Assembly (NCBI GenBank): GCA_003229305.1
Contig: QIDH01000010.1
Location: 1-54,260, forward strand
Reading direction: 5' to 3'
From: Acidimicrobiia bacterium
Lineage (GTDB): Bacteria > Actinomycetota > Acidimicrobiia > Spongiisociales > Spongiisociaceae
Length of the DNA stretch: 54,260 nt
Shown piece by piece: positions 1 to 7,604 of the stretch; position 1 is the first letter of the stretch; every line of letters starts with the position of its first letter. A program made the translations under genes and the position numbers. Under the pieces are notes generated by a model, which saw nothing but the letters and a program-made list of their open reading frames with translations, made no database searches and had not been told where the DNA came from.

Positions 1-2
1 GC

Positions 3-574
3 CACCGCACCCTTGTCCTGACCGCCGGCTACACCGGGGCACGGTTCGGGGAACTCGCCGCCCTCCAACCCCGAGACCTCGACCTCGGGCGGCGCCGGGT
101 CGCGATCACCCGCTCACTCGCCGAGGTCCGCGGCGTCATCACCGAAACGGAACCCACGACATCGGCGTCGAAACGTACGATCACCCTCCCCCAGGCTGTC
201 GTCGACGACCTCGCCGCCCACCTCGACCACCACGGCACCGGACGCACTGACCGGGTCTTCACCGCACCCCAAGGAGGCCCGCTCCGACGCCGTGGCTTCC
301 GGCAGCGATTCTGGCTCCCCGCCGTGGCGGCATCCGTCGGACAACCCATGCGGTTTCATAACCTGAGACATACCCACGCTGCTCTGCTGATCGCCGCGAA
401 CACGCACCCGAAGCTGCTGCAGGCACGACTAGGCCACACGTCGATCAAGACCACGTTGGACATATAGGGCACCTCTATGAACCCCTCGAAGAAGTCGCCG
501 CCGACCCCCTCGAGCAGATCATCGCCGACGCGATCGCGCACAGAACGAGCGCGGAACGAGGACTAGAGATGTAG
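3..574 (+). pseudogene. Tyrosine recombinase (phage-type integrase), 5'-truncated by the window and frameshifted
   Basis: This is the C-terminal catalytic half of a tyrosine integrase, which would join an attP to a chromosomal attB. Read from base 3, the frame shows the first catalytic Arg in TGARFGEL, the HxxR box in RFHNLRHTHAALL and the distal His in LGHTSIKTTLD, then hits a stop at 465-467. The next frame (from 467) continues exactly as the family does, GHLYEPLEE to a stop at 572-574. One base is therefore missing in the codon that should encode the nucleophilic Tyr (family: TLDTYGHLY). The gene begins outside the window. It lies just before a truncated tRNA, as integrases of tRNA-targeted elements do. 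A sequencing error in the short ATATAGGG stretch would look the same. Confidence 0.85.
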
Positions 575-595
575 AGCGACGAGGCCGAAATAACG

Positions 596-622
596 AGCAG
601 CCCTTACGAGGCAAGGGCTGCT
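596..622. terminator. Perfect 10-bp hairpin after the integrase
   Basis: AGCAGCCCTT at 596-605 pairs perfectly with AAGGGCTGCT at 613-622 around a 7-nt loop. It lies 21 bp after the integrase stop and 5 bp before the tRNA fragment. No U-tract follows on the plus strand, so it may act as a hairpin terminator without a tail or as part of the att region. Confidence 0.5.
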
Positions 623-626
623 GATC

Positions 627-675
627 GGTGGAGTTGAGGGGATTTGAAGCCCTGGCCCCTACGTTGCGAACGTAG
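627..675 (-). other. 3' half of a tRNA-Ala(CGC): likely att site of an integrated element
   Basis: On the minus strand this reads as an anticodon arm (CTACG, loop TTCGCAA, CGTAG; anticodon CGC), a variable region, a T-arm (AGGGC, TTCAAAT, CCCCT; outer pairs good, one C-C mismatch) and the acceptor 3' strand ending CTCCACC. The D-arm and 5' acceptor strand are absent; the sequence beyond 680 is unrelated. A 3' tRNA fragment next to an integrase is the usual junction left by tRNA-targeted integration. The T-stem mismatch suggests it is not a working tRNA. The intact tRNA-Ala would be expected at the other element end, outside the window. Confidence 0.7.
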
Positions 676-852
676 ACCGCGTGTATCCGTTCCAGACTTT
701 GCTCACGGCAGACGAAAGTGGGCTAGACGTCGACTCCAAAGCACAGGCCGGCCAGGTACGGTCCGTTTCAGCGGAAAGGCTCAGGCCTGCGAAACGGATC
801 GTTGAGAGGCTTCCTGATGCTTGACATAGACGAAGCCCTCCGAAGCCATCTC
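676..852. other. Non-coding stretch with a branched inverted repeat
   Basis: I see no gene here. TCCGTTTC at 762-769 pairs with GAAACGGA at 791-798 and encloses a smaller stem, AGGC 777-780 with GCCT 785-788. It could be part of the integrated element's end or an RNA structure; nothing identifies a known RNA family. Confidence 0.4.
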
Positions 853-938
853 GCCCTTTGAGCGAAGGGCTCTTCGCCACAAACGTGGGGGGAGGGCCGT
901 AGTGGCTCTCCCCCCTCAACGCACTCACAAAGGTGAGT
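853..938 (-). terminator. Three consecutive hairpins downstream of pnp
   Basis: Following pnp on the minus strand come three hairpins: ACTCAC/GTGAGT (923-938, 4-nt loop); a strong stem GGGGGGAG 887-894 with CTCCCCCC 908-915 that continues inward with GCC/GGC; and GCCCTT/AAGGGC (853-870). The middle one is the best terminator candidate. None has a clear U-tract. Confidence 0.55.
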
Positions 939-945
939 AGACGCG

Positions 946-3543
946 CTATTCGATTCCGTCTTCGAAGGCGTCTTCGAATGAGACCATCTTGCGGCCGCTG
1001 TCCTGGTTTCCACCACGGTCGCGGCTGCCGCCCCGATCACGATTTCCACCGCCATTTCGGCCACGGCCCCCACCATCACGATTTCCACCGCGGTCACGGT
1101 TGCCATCTCGACCACCACGATCACGACTGCCATCACGATCACGATTGCCATCACGATCACGACTCCCATCACGATCACGATTGCCATCACGATCACGACT
1201 CCCATCACGATCACGATTGCCGCCGCGATCACGACTACCGCCGCGGTCACGATCTCGACCACCACGATCACGACTTTCTCCACGATCACGATCCCGACCA
1301 CCACGATCACGACTTTCTCCACGATCACGATCCCGACCACCACGATCGCCACCGCCTCCGCGGTCGTCTTCGCGGGGAGCGCCGACGTTGGCGCCCTCCT
1401 TGGGCTCGATCTCGCCCACCAGGTCAAGGCTGACCTTGCCGTTGCGATCGATCTCGCCGACGACCACCTTGATCTCGTCACCGTCGTCGAGGTAGTCCTC
1501 GACCCGGTTGACCCGGCGGTTGGCGTCCATCTTGGAGATGTGCAGCAGTCCGTCACGGCCAGGCAGGATGTTGATGAATGCACCGAACTTGGTGATCCCG
1601 ACAACCGTGCCCTCGTATTCCTTGCCGAGCTCGGCCTCGGGCGGGAACGCAATCTCGAGCACCCTGGTCTTGGCATGCTCGAGCTGTTCGCCGGATTCCG
1701 AGCCGATCAGCACCGTTCCGTCCTCTTGGATCTCCAGCGTGGCGCCGGTCTCTTCCTCGAGTTCGCGGATGACCTTGCCCTTCGGGCCGATGATCTCGCC
1801 GATCTTGTCCTTGGGGATCTGAACGGCTTCCAGTCGCGGCGCGTACTTGTTGAGCTCGGTCCGCGGTTCGGCAATGGTGTCGGCCATCACCTCGAGGATC
1901 TTCAGCCTGGCGTCTCTCGCCTGGCTGAGAGCACCGGTCAGCACCTCTGACGGAAGACCCTGAATCTTCATGTCGAGCTGCATGGCAGTGATCACATCCG
2001 CAGTTCCAGCCACCTTGAAGTCCATGTCACCGAGCGCATCCTCTGCGCCGAGAATGTCAGTGAGCGTCACGTACTCGCCGTCCTGGGCGATGACACCCAT
2101 TGCGATGCCGGCCACCGGAGCGATGATCGGCACTGCTGCGTCCATCAACGAAAGCGTCGAGGCACAAACCGAAGCCATCGAAGACGACCCATTCGACGCC
2201 AGCACCTCTGAGACGAGCCGCAGGGCGTAGTTGAAGTCGTCGCCAAGCGGCACGACCACTCTCACGGCCTTTTCGGCAAGAGCGCCGTGACCAATCTCGC
2301 GCCGCTTTGGGCCACGCATGAATCCGGCCTCACCCGTCGAGAACGGCGGGAAGTTGTAGTGGTGCATGTACCGCTTGGACTCTTCGTTCGAGATGGTGTC
2401 GAGCATCTGCTCCATGCGGGGCATGCCCATCGTCGTCACGTTGAGAACCTGGGTCTCACCCCGCTTGAACAGCGCAGAACCGTGAGCTCTTGCGATAACG
2501 CCGACCTCCGCGGTGATCTCGCGGATGTCGGTGGCCGAGCGACCGTCGAGACGGATTCCCTCATTGACCACCCGAGCCCGCATCGCTTTCTTCATCAAAG
2601 CCCGGAACGCTTTGGATGCCATCGACAACTCGTTGGCTTCTGCTTCGCCGTACGCCTCGAGCATTGCGTCCTTGGCGGCGCTCTCGGCCTTGCCACGCTC
2701 CGTTTTGTCGGCAATCACGATGATCTCGCCGATCGAATCGCCGGTCAGTCCTGCGACCTTTTCATACACATCGTCCGTGTAGTCGATGTTCACCGGATAT
2801 TCGCTGAGCGGTTTGCCGACCTGGCCTTTGAGGTCGTTCTGGAGGTCGACCAGTTGGCCGATGTAGGCCTTGGCTTCCTCCAACCCACGGGCGACGCTGT
2901 CCTCGTCAGAGGCCGGGGCGCCTTCGCCGATGAGCTCCATTGCCTTTTCCGTGGAGCCGGCCTCGACCATGACGATGTCGACATCGCCATCTTCATTACG
3001 CATCCCGGCCACGACGAGATCGAACACACTGTCCTCGAGCTCCTGGAAGGTCGGCATCGGCACCCAATCACCATCGAGCAGAGCGAGACGTACCGCCCCG
3101 ATCGGACCCTCGAACGGAAGGTCGCTGATGCTCAGCGCCGCAGAGGCGCCGTTGAGCGAAATCACGTCGTATGGGTTCTCGCCGTCGACGGCGAGAATCG
3201 TGGCGACGACGTGGGTGTCGTTCAGGTACCCGGTCGTGAAGTTGGGACGAAGGGGGCGGTCGATGAGGCGGGCCGTGAGGATCGCCCTCTCTGTCGCCCG
3301 ACCTTCCCTGCGGAAGAACGACCCGGGAATTTTCCCTGCGGCATACATGCGCTCTTCCACGTCAATGGTCAGCGGGAAAAAGTTGGCACCCTCCCGTGGC
3401 TTGGCGTTGTTGCTGGCCGTCACCAGGGCTTCTGTCTCACCCATCGAAATACGGACGGCTCCGTTGGCTAATCCGGCCATTGTGCCGGAACTGATTACGA
3501 CCTCTTTTTCACCTATGAGGCCTCGAACCGTGGTCTCTGCCAC
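946..3543 (-). CDS. pnp: Polyribonucleotide nucleotidyltransferase (PNPase) with a long Arg/Asp/Gly tail
   Basis: PNPase degrades RNA 3' to 5' by phosphorolysis and is a core enzyme of mRNA turnover. Two RNase PH domains come first, then a KH domain (QIPKDKIGEIIGPKGKVIRE) and an S1 domain (FGAFINILPGRDGLLHISKM). The last 142 residues (949-1374) are extra: near-periodic RDRDRG, ESRDRGG and DGNRDRDGSRDR units, closing with a short acidic peptide, SFEDAFEDGIE. I place the start at GTG 3543 because AGGAG lies 5 nt upstream and VAETTVRG fits the family N-terminus; an ATG at 3594 would add 17 residues with no clear ribosome site. The normal neighbour rpsO precedes it. The tail is probably disordered and may bind RNA. 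Confidence 0.95.
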   Translation of the reverse strand: MAETTVRGLIGEKEVVISSGTMAGLANGAVRISMGETEALVTASNNAKPREGANFFPLTIDVEERMYAAGKIPGSFFRREGRATERAILTARLIDRPLRPNFTTGYLNDTHVVATILAVDGENPYDVISLNGASAALSISDLPFEGPIGAVRLALLDGDWVPMPTFQELEDSVFDLVVAGMRNEDGDVDIVMVEAGSTEKAMELIGEGAPASDEDSVARGLEEAKAYIGQLVDLQNDLKGQVGKPLSEYPVNIDYTDDVYEKVAGLTGDSIGEIIVIADKTERGKAESAAKDAMLEAYGEAEANELSMASKAFRALMKKAMRARVVNEGIRLDGRSATDIREITAEVGVIARAHGSALFKRGETQVLNVTTMGMPRMEQMLDTISNEESKRYMHHYNFPPFSTGEAGFMRGPKRREIGHGALAEKAVRVVVPLGDDFNYALRLVSEVLASNGSSSMASVCASTLSLMDAAVPIIAPVAGIAMGVIAQDGEYVTLTDILGAEDALGDMDFKVAGTADVITAMQLDMKIQGLPSEVLTGALSQARDARLKILEVMADTIAEPRTELNKYAPRLEAVQIPKDKIGEIIGPKGKVIRELEEETGATLEIQEDGTVLIGSESGEQLEHAKTRVLEIAFPPEAELGKEYEGTVVGITKFGAFINILPGRDGLLHISKMDANRRVNRVEDYLDDGDEIKVVVGEIDRNGKVSLDLVGEIEPKEGANVGAPREDDRGGGGDRGGRDRDRGESRDRGGRDRDRGESRDRGGRDRDRGGSRDRGGNRDRDGSRDRDGNRDRDGSRDRDGNRDRDGSRDRGGRDGNRDRGGNRDGGGRGRNGGGNRDRGGSRDRGGNQDSGRKMVSFEDAFEDGIE
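1080..1355 (-). repeat. Tandem repeats encoding the PNPase tail (39-bp and 36-bp periods)
   Basis: The DNA repeats with two periods: about 39 bp (GGRDRDRGESRDR units, lower-numbered bases excluded, roughly 1240-1355) and about 36 bp (DGNRDRDGSRDR units, roughly 1100-1225). The ACGATCACGA core recurs throughout. The reading frame is kept, so copy number can vary without breaking the gene. Confidence 0.85.
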
Positions 3544-3784
3544 GTGCTCTCCTATCTGAGAAGGGGGACGGCGAGGCCAATTCTCAGTGGTCATGGCTCC
3601 TGAACAGAAGCAATGGCAACTGACAACTGACTTCGTTGCCTGTCCCCTCGGTTGTTTACCAGCGAATCTCGCCGGTCTGTGCCCTCAAATGGCACGCCGA
3701 AATGTTTCGTGCGCCAGACAAGGGGGATGTCCTGCCAGGTGGCAGAACGAGAGAAGCCGACCCGAGGGCCACCTTCTCAAAACT
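3544..3784 (-). other. pnp leader / rpsO-pnp intergenic region with hairpins
   Basis: The 241 bp between rpsO and pnp hold GAGAAG/CTTCTC (3751-3778, enclosing CCC/GGG) directly after the rpsO stop, and a palindrome CTGCCA-GG-TGGCAG (3732-3745). In E. coli this interval carries a terminator and RNase III sites that control pnp; whether these hairpins do so here is inference. Confidence 0.4.
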
Positions 3785-4042
3785 TCAGCGTCGCAGACCC
3801 AACTTGGCGATGAGGCTGCGGTAACGCCCTACGTCCTTACGGTTTAGGTAGTTCAGTAGGCGCCGACGTTGGCCGACCATCATCAGCAACCCGCGGCGAC
3901 TGTGATGATCGTGTTTGTGCTCGCGGAGATGATCCGTGAGGTGATTGATCCGTTCACTGAGCAGGGCCACCTGGACTTCAGGGGACCCTGTGTCGCTGTC
4001 GTGCTGACCGTACTCTGTGATGATCTCTTGTGTGGTTTTCAT
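3785..4042 (-). CDS. rpsO: 30S ribosomal protein S15
   Basis: S15 (85 aa) binds the central domain of 16S rRNA early in 30S assembly. Recognised by [39 protein letters not shown] and [20 protein letters not shown]. The start is ATG 4042 ([11 protein letters not shown]), which fits the family N-terminus; the open frame extends 23 codons upstream without resemblance. It lies between ribF and pnp, the standard order. Confidence 0.95.
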   Translation of the reverse strand: MKTTQEIITEYGQHDSDTGSPEVQVALLSERINHLTDHLREHKHDHHSRRGLLMMVGQRRRLLNYLNRKDVGRYRSLIAKLGLRR

Positions 4043-4143
4043 CGCATGCCAAAGAGGTGGATGGAACTTTCGGGGTGTGGCGAAGTGTAACAGGATCCCT
4101 GACCGGTCCAATTCGCTTCGACATGAACTGTGTTGACCACGCC

Positions 4144-5079
4144 TCAGACCGATTCCGCGATAATCATCGTGGCTGCTTCTACGTCTGCGTGGATCTGGGC
4201 CACCAGTTGATCCACCCCGTCGAACTTGATCTCGTCCCGAATCCGGTCGATCAGCATGACCGAGATGACCTCGCCGTAGATGTCCGCATCGAAGTCCAGC
4301 AGGTGAGCTTCGACAACTGTCACTTCGCCACCAAAAGTCGGCCTGGTTCCTATGTTGACGACTGCGTCGTGTAACCCGAGCAGAGTCGCAACGCTGGCGG
4401 CAAACACGCCGTGCGCGGGAATCACCAAGCCGGGGTCAGGGGTAAGGTTGGCAGTCGGGAACCCGATGTTTCTTCCGCGACGGTCTCCCTCGATTACTTC
4501 ACCACGAATCTGGAACGGTCGGCCGAGCAGCTCGCCGGCCGCGGAGACATCACCCTCGCTCACCAGACGACGGATGTTGGTTGATGAGATCGGTCCGACG
4601 CCCTCTTCCAGTAGGTCCACATCTTCGACCTCGAAGCCATAGCCGAGTCCGGCCTTGCCAAGCGTGAATACATCCCCCGCCCGATATCTTCCGTACCGAA
4701 AGTCCGCACCGACCACGACCAACGCGGCGTTGCAGGCTCCGACGAGGACCTTGCTCACAAAGGCCTCTGGCGAAGATGACCTAACCATCTCAAATGGCAG
4801 CACGCCCACGATGTCGATTCCAAGCGACTCGAAAACTTCGATCCGCTGTTCGACGGTGGTGAGCAGTTTGGGGGCCCTCGATGGAGCCACGACCGAGAGC
4901 GGGTGAACGTCGAACGTCAGCGCAATCCGATCCAGACCCAGCTCACTGGCCCGTACCTCCACATCGGCCAATACGGCCTGGTGCCCACGGTGCACGCCGT
5001 CGAACACCCCTACTGCGATTGCCGATCCGGCATCAGGGGACGGACCCCAAACCTCCGGATCGCCACGCCAAATCTTCAT
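4144..5079 (-). CDS. ribF: Bifunctional riboflavin kinase / FAD synthetase
   Basis: RibF (311 aa) phosphorylates riboflavin to FMN and adenylylates FMN to FAD. The N-terminal nucleotidyltransferase domain shows [14 protein letters not shown] (near residue 24). The C-terminal flavokinase domain begins near residue 185 with [15 protein letters not shown] and continues to [10 protein letters not shown] and the [15 protein letters not shown] motif. Length is normal. Its start overlaps the truB stop by 4 bp (5076-5079), so the two are probably translated together; truB-ribF-rpsO is the common bacterial order. Confidence 0.95.
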   Translation of the reverse strand: MKIWRGDPEVWGPSPDAGSAIAVGVFDGVHRGHQAVLADVEVRASELGLDRIALTFDVHPLSVVAPSRAPKLLTTVEQRIEVFESLGIDIVGVLPFEMVRSSSPEAFVSKVLVGACNAALVVVGADFRYGRYRAGDVFTLGKAGLGYGFEVEDVDLLEEGVGPISSTNIRRLVSEGDVSAAGELLGRPFQIRGEVIEGDRRGRNIGFPTANLTPDPGLVIPAHGVFAASVATLLGLHDAVVNIGTRPTFGGEVTVVEAHLLDFDADIYGEVISVMLIDRIRDEIKFDGVDQLVAQIHADVEAATMIIAESV

Positions 5080-5966
5080 CCGATGACGACCTCCGGTCGC
5101 GCCATATCGCCGCTCGTACGGTAGACGGCGACCAGTCGGCCTTCGTCCATGACCCGAAACGGGCCTCCGCGCGCAGGATCGGGTATCAGCGATCCGGAAA
5201 ACGGAACACCGTGCGAAACGCTTTCGGCCGTTTCTGCATCGACCGCGACAGACGGCAGATTCGCCAAGACGTCTGCTGCGCTCAGAAGGTGGGAATCGAG
5301 CGTGTTGGCCACGCCAGCAGCCTCCAAAACGTCAAGGGTAGGAGCGGAGTCCACAAACAAGCCACCGTTGGCAGTCCGCCGCAGCGCTGTCAGATGGGCC
5401 CTTCCACCGAGCGCAACCGCCAGGTCATCCGCAAGCGTGCGAACGTAAGTACCGCTCCCGCAGGTGACTTCGAAACTGAGTTCAGGGTACGGACCGGGTA
5501 CGAATTCGATGATCTCGAGCGAGTAGATGCTCACAGGCCGAGGCGGCCGATCAACTTCGGTTCCCTCCCTGGCCAGGTCATAGAGCCGGCGACCGTCGAC
5601 TTGCAACGCTGACACCATGGGAGGGACCTGCATTATCTCGCCGACAAACTGCGGAATGACGCCTGCTACGTCTTCGACGCTTACATCCATCGGTACCCGG
5701 CTCACAATCGAACCGTCGGCGTCCAGGGAATCCGTCGCCACCCCGAACTGGGCCGTCGCCACGTACGTCTTCGGTTGGGCCTGCACATAACGCAACAGCC
5801 GGGTCGCTCTACCGAGGCCGAGGACCACGAGTCCCGTTGCCATCGGGTCCAGCGTTCCAGCGTGGCCGATCTTTTTCATCTTGAACAGCGACCTGGCCTT
5901 GGCGACTACGTCGTGGGAGGTCCACCCCCCCGCTTTGTCGACGGCTACGAACCCTACGTCGATCAC
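5076..5966 (-). CDS. truB: tRNA pseudouridine(55) synthase
   Basis: TruB (296 aa) isomerises U55 in the T-loop of nearly all tRNAs. The N-terminus has GFVAVDKAGGWTSHDVV, and the catalytic Asp lies in HAGTLDPMATGLVVLGLG (near residue 40). Later motifs include VSALQVDGRRLYDLAREG and CGSGTYVRTLADDLA, and the C-terminal part resembles the usual TruB extension. It overlaps nrnA upstream and ribF downstream by 4 bp each, so it sits mid-operon. Confidence 0.95.
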   Translation of the reverse strand: MIDVGFVAVDKAGGWTSHDVVAKARSLFKMKKIGHAGTLDPMATGLVVLGLGRATRLLRYVQAQPKTYVATAQFGVATDSLDADGSIVSRVPMDVSVEDVAGVIPQFVGEIMQVPPMVSALQVDGRRLYDLAREGTEVDRPPRPVSIYSLEIIEFVPGPYPELSFEVTCGSGTYVRTLADDLAVALGGRAHLTALRRTANGGLFVDSAPTLDVLEAAGVANTLDSHLLSAADVLANLPSVAVDAETAESVSHGVPFSGSLIPDPARGGPFRVMDEGRLVAVYRTSGDMARPEVVIG

Positions 5967-6961
5967 TGGAGCAGATCCCTGACAGACTCGACCGCCTGGT
6001 CGGCGGTACCCGCGAATGTGAAACCTGAGGCATTGTGGTGGCCGCCGCCACCGAATCGGCCGGCTATTGCGGCCACGTCGACACGGCCGCGGGAACGAAG
6101 GCTCACCTTCCAGGTTTCGTTGGCAGACTCACCCTCGGGAGCCTGTTTGATGAGAGCGGCCACGTCCGCCTCCTTGGCGATCCGCACGGCGTCGATCAGG
6201 GGGTCGATGTCCGACATCTCGAGGTCGTGTCTCGATAGGTCTGCTTGGCTGACCGTCGCCCACACGAAACTTCTTTCGACGTCTAAAACAGCCCTGGCCA
6301 GCACCTCACCTGATAGCGCCAAGTAGGCGAACGGCACACTCTCGTACACTCGCTGACCTATCAACTCCGGCCTGGCGCCTGCGGCCACGAGCTCGGCCGC
6401 CACCCTGAACACCTCTGGGGTGGTGTTGGAGTATTGAAAGCGTCCGGTATCGGTCACAAGTCCGGTCAGGAGACAGGTTGCAGTCGGTCCATCGAGCGCC
6501 CAACCCAACTCTTCCAGGAGATAGAAACAGAGCTGAGCTGCTGCGGCCGCGGCCGGCATATTGACGTTGATGTCGCCAAAACCTGTCGTTGACACGTGAT
6601 GATCGATCATCACTACCGATCCGGCGAGAGCCGCTATCTCGGCAACCTCGCCGATTCGATCCAGGTCTCCAACATCGAAACTCACTAGAAGGTCAGGACG
6701 CGTCGGGGCATCGGCCGGCGCCACAACCACTTCGATCGGCAGGAAATCGAAGGCGGCGATTCCGTTTTGGTCTCCGCCGTATGTAGCGACGGCGGTCTTG
6801 CCATGCAGCCTGGCGGCATGGGCGAGAGCGACCGATGAACCCAACGCGTCTCCGTCGGGGCCGATGTGGCCGGTCGTGACGAGAATCTCGGCCGCCATCA
6901 CCGATTCGGCGGCGGCGCTCAGACCCTTTCTGATTTCACTCGGGATCGGTGACGTCGCCAT
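5963..6961 (-). CDS. nrnA: DHH-family phosphoesterase (NrnA-like nanoRNase / pAp phosphatase)
   Basis: The 332-aa protein belongs to the DHH/DHHA1 family, which degrades very short RNAs and 3'-phosphoadenosine 5'-phosphate. Metal-binding motifs are GHIGPDGDALGSS (near residue 34), SFDVGDLDRIG and VMIDHHVS; the DHHA1 part ends with RFGGGGHHNASGF. I chose ATG 6961 because AAGGAG lies 4 nt upstream; a GTG one codon earlier is possible. The start lies inside the 3' end of rbfA. Location between rbfA and truB matches many Actinobacteria and Firmicutes. Confidence 0.9.
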   Translation of the reverse strand: MATSPIPSEIRKGLSAAAESVMAAEILVTTGHIGPDGDALGSSVALAHAARLHGKTAVATYGGDQNGIAAFDFLPIEVVVAPADAPTRPDLLVSFDVGDLDRIGEVAEIAALAGSVVMIDHHVSTTGFGDINVNMPAAAAAAQLCFYLLEELGWALDGPTATCLLTGLVTDTGRFQYSNTTPEVFRVAAELVAAGARPELIGQRVYESVPFAYLALSGEVLARAVLDVERSFVWATVSQADLSRHDLEMSDIDPLIDAVRIAKEADVAALIKQAPEGESANETWKVSLRSRGRVDVAAIAGRFGGGGHHNASGFTFAGTADQAVESVRDLLQ

Positions 6962-7307
6962 CACGCTCCTTTTCCAGGCCGGCCAGGATGCTGCTGATCT
7001 TCAATCCGGTGGCGATCGAGGGATCCACCTTGAAATACAGTTCGGGCAAGTATTTGATACGAACAGACTCACCGATCGCCGTTTTGATACGCGGTGAAGC
7101 CGATTCCAGAGCCGCAGCGGTCTCCTTGATTTCATCGTCATCGCCGAGGACCGAGTAGAACACCGTCGCAGCACGCAAATCAGGGGCGGTGTCCACGTCG
7201 GTGATGGTCATGAAGCCGATCCGCGGATCCTTCAGCGCTGCGCACTCGTCAGCGATGACTTCGCGCAGGATCTGATTGACTCGCCGCATGCGTGAACCCC
7301 GGCTCAT
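6936..7307 (-). CDS. rbfA: 30S ribosome-binding factor A
   Basis: RbfA (123 aa) is a KH-fold factor needed for late 30S maturation and 16S 5'-end processing. Recognised by MRRVNQILREVIADECAAL, PRIGFMTITDVDTAPDLR and the C-terminal LPELYFKVDPSI. The start overlaps the DUF503 stop as ATGA (7304-7307). It lies downstream of infB, the usual arrangement. Confidence 0.93.
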   Translation of the reverse strand: MSRGSRMRRVNQILREVIADECAALKDPRIGFMTITDVDTAPDLRAATVFYSVLGDDDEIKETAAALESASPRIKTAIGESVRIKYLPELYFKVDPSIATGLKISSILAGLEKERDGDVTDPE

Positions 7308-7600
7308 CTCAAATCCTCCTGGTACACGATGCCAACCGAAAGCACCTCTACGGAATCTGCGTAGTCATCAAGGTACCTACGTATCGTATGAATGAGCCGC
7401 TCCAACTGGTGCGCTTCTGAGGCCACGATGGCTACGCCGATCTGGGAACGTTGCCAGAGATCCTGGTGGTCGGTTTCCGCGAACCCGACCGGAAACTTCT
7501 TGCGGACCGCCGCCCCAAGTGCCTTGAGGATATGGCGCTTCGTTTTGAGCGAATGCACATCTCGTAGACGTAGCTCGATTTCGAGGGCGGCCGCGTGCAT
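7304..7600 (-). CDS. DUF503 (YlxP-like) protein
   Basis: A 98-aa protein of the DUF503 family, found between infB and rbfA in many Gram-positives and Actinobacteria. Family hallmarks are LEIELRLRDVHSLKTKRHIL near the start, FPVGFAETDHQDLWQRSQIG in the middle and VEVLSVGIVYQ at the end. It adopts a ferredoxin-like fold in solved homologs. Function is not established; conserved location suggests ribosome assembly or translation. It starts 4 bp after the infB stop. Confidence 0.88.
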   Translation of the reverse strand: MHAAALEIELRLRDVHSLKTKRHILKALGAAVRKKFPVGFAETDHQDLWQRSQIGVAIVASEAHQLERLIHTIRRYLDDYADSVEVLSVGIVYQEDLR

Positions 7601-7604
7601 CAGA

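Noticed and set aside
1080-1355. CRISPR-like regular repeats
   Set aside because: Repeats are contiguous and in frame inside pnp, with no unique spacers.
933-1495. Long plus-strand open frames opposite the PNPase tail (His/Asp-rich and Arg/Pro-rich)
   Set aside because: They arise from the tandem repeats that encode the PNPase tail on the other strand; periodic composition, no ribosome site, no family.
2287-3471. 394-codon plus-strand frame inside pnp
   Set aside because: Antisense shadow of the conserved PNPase core in high-GC DNA; composition is not protein-like.
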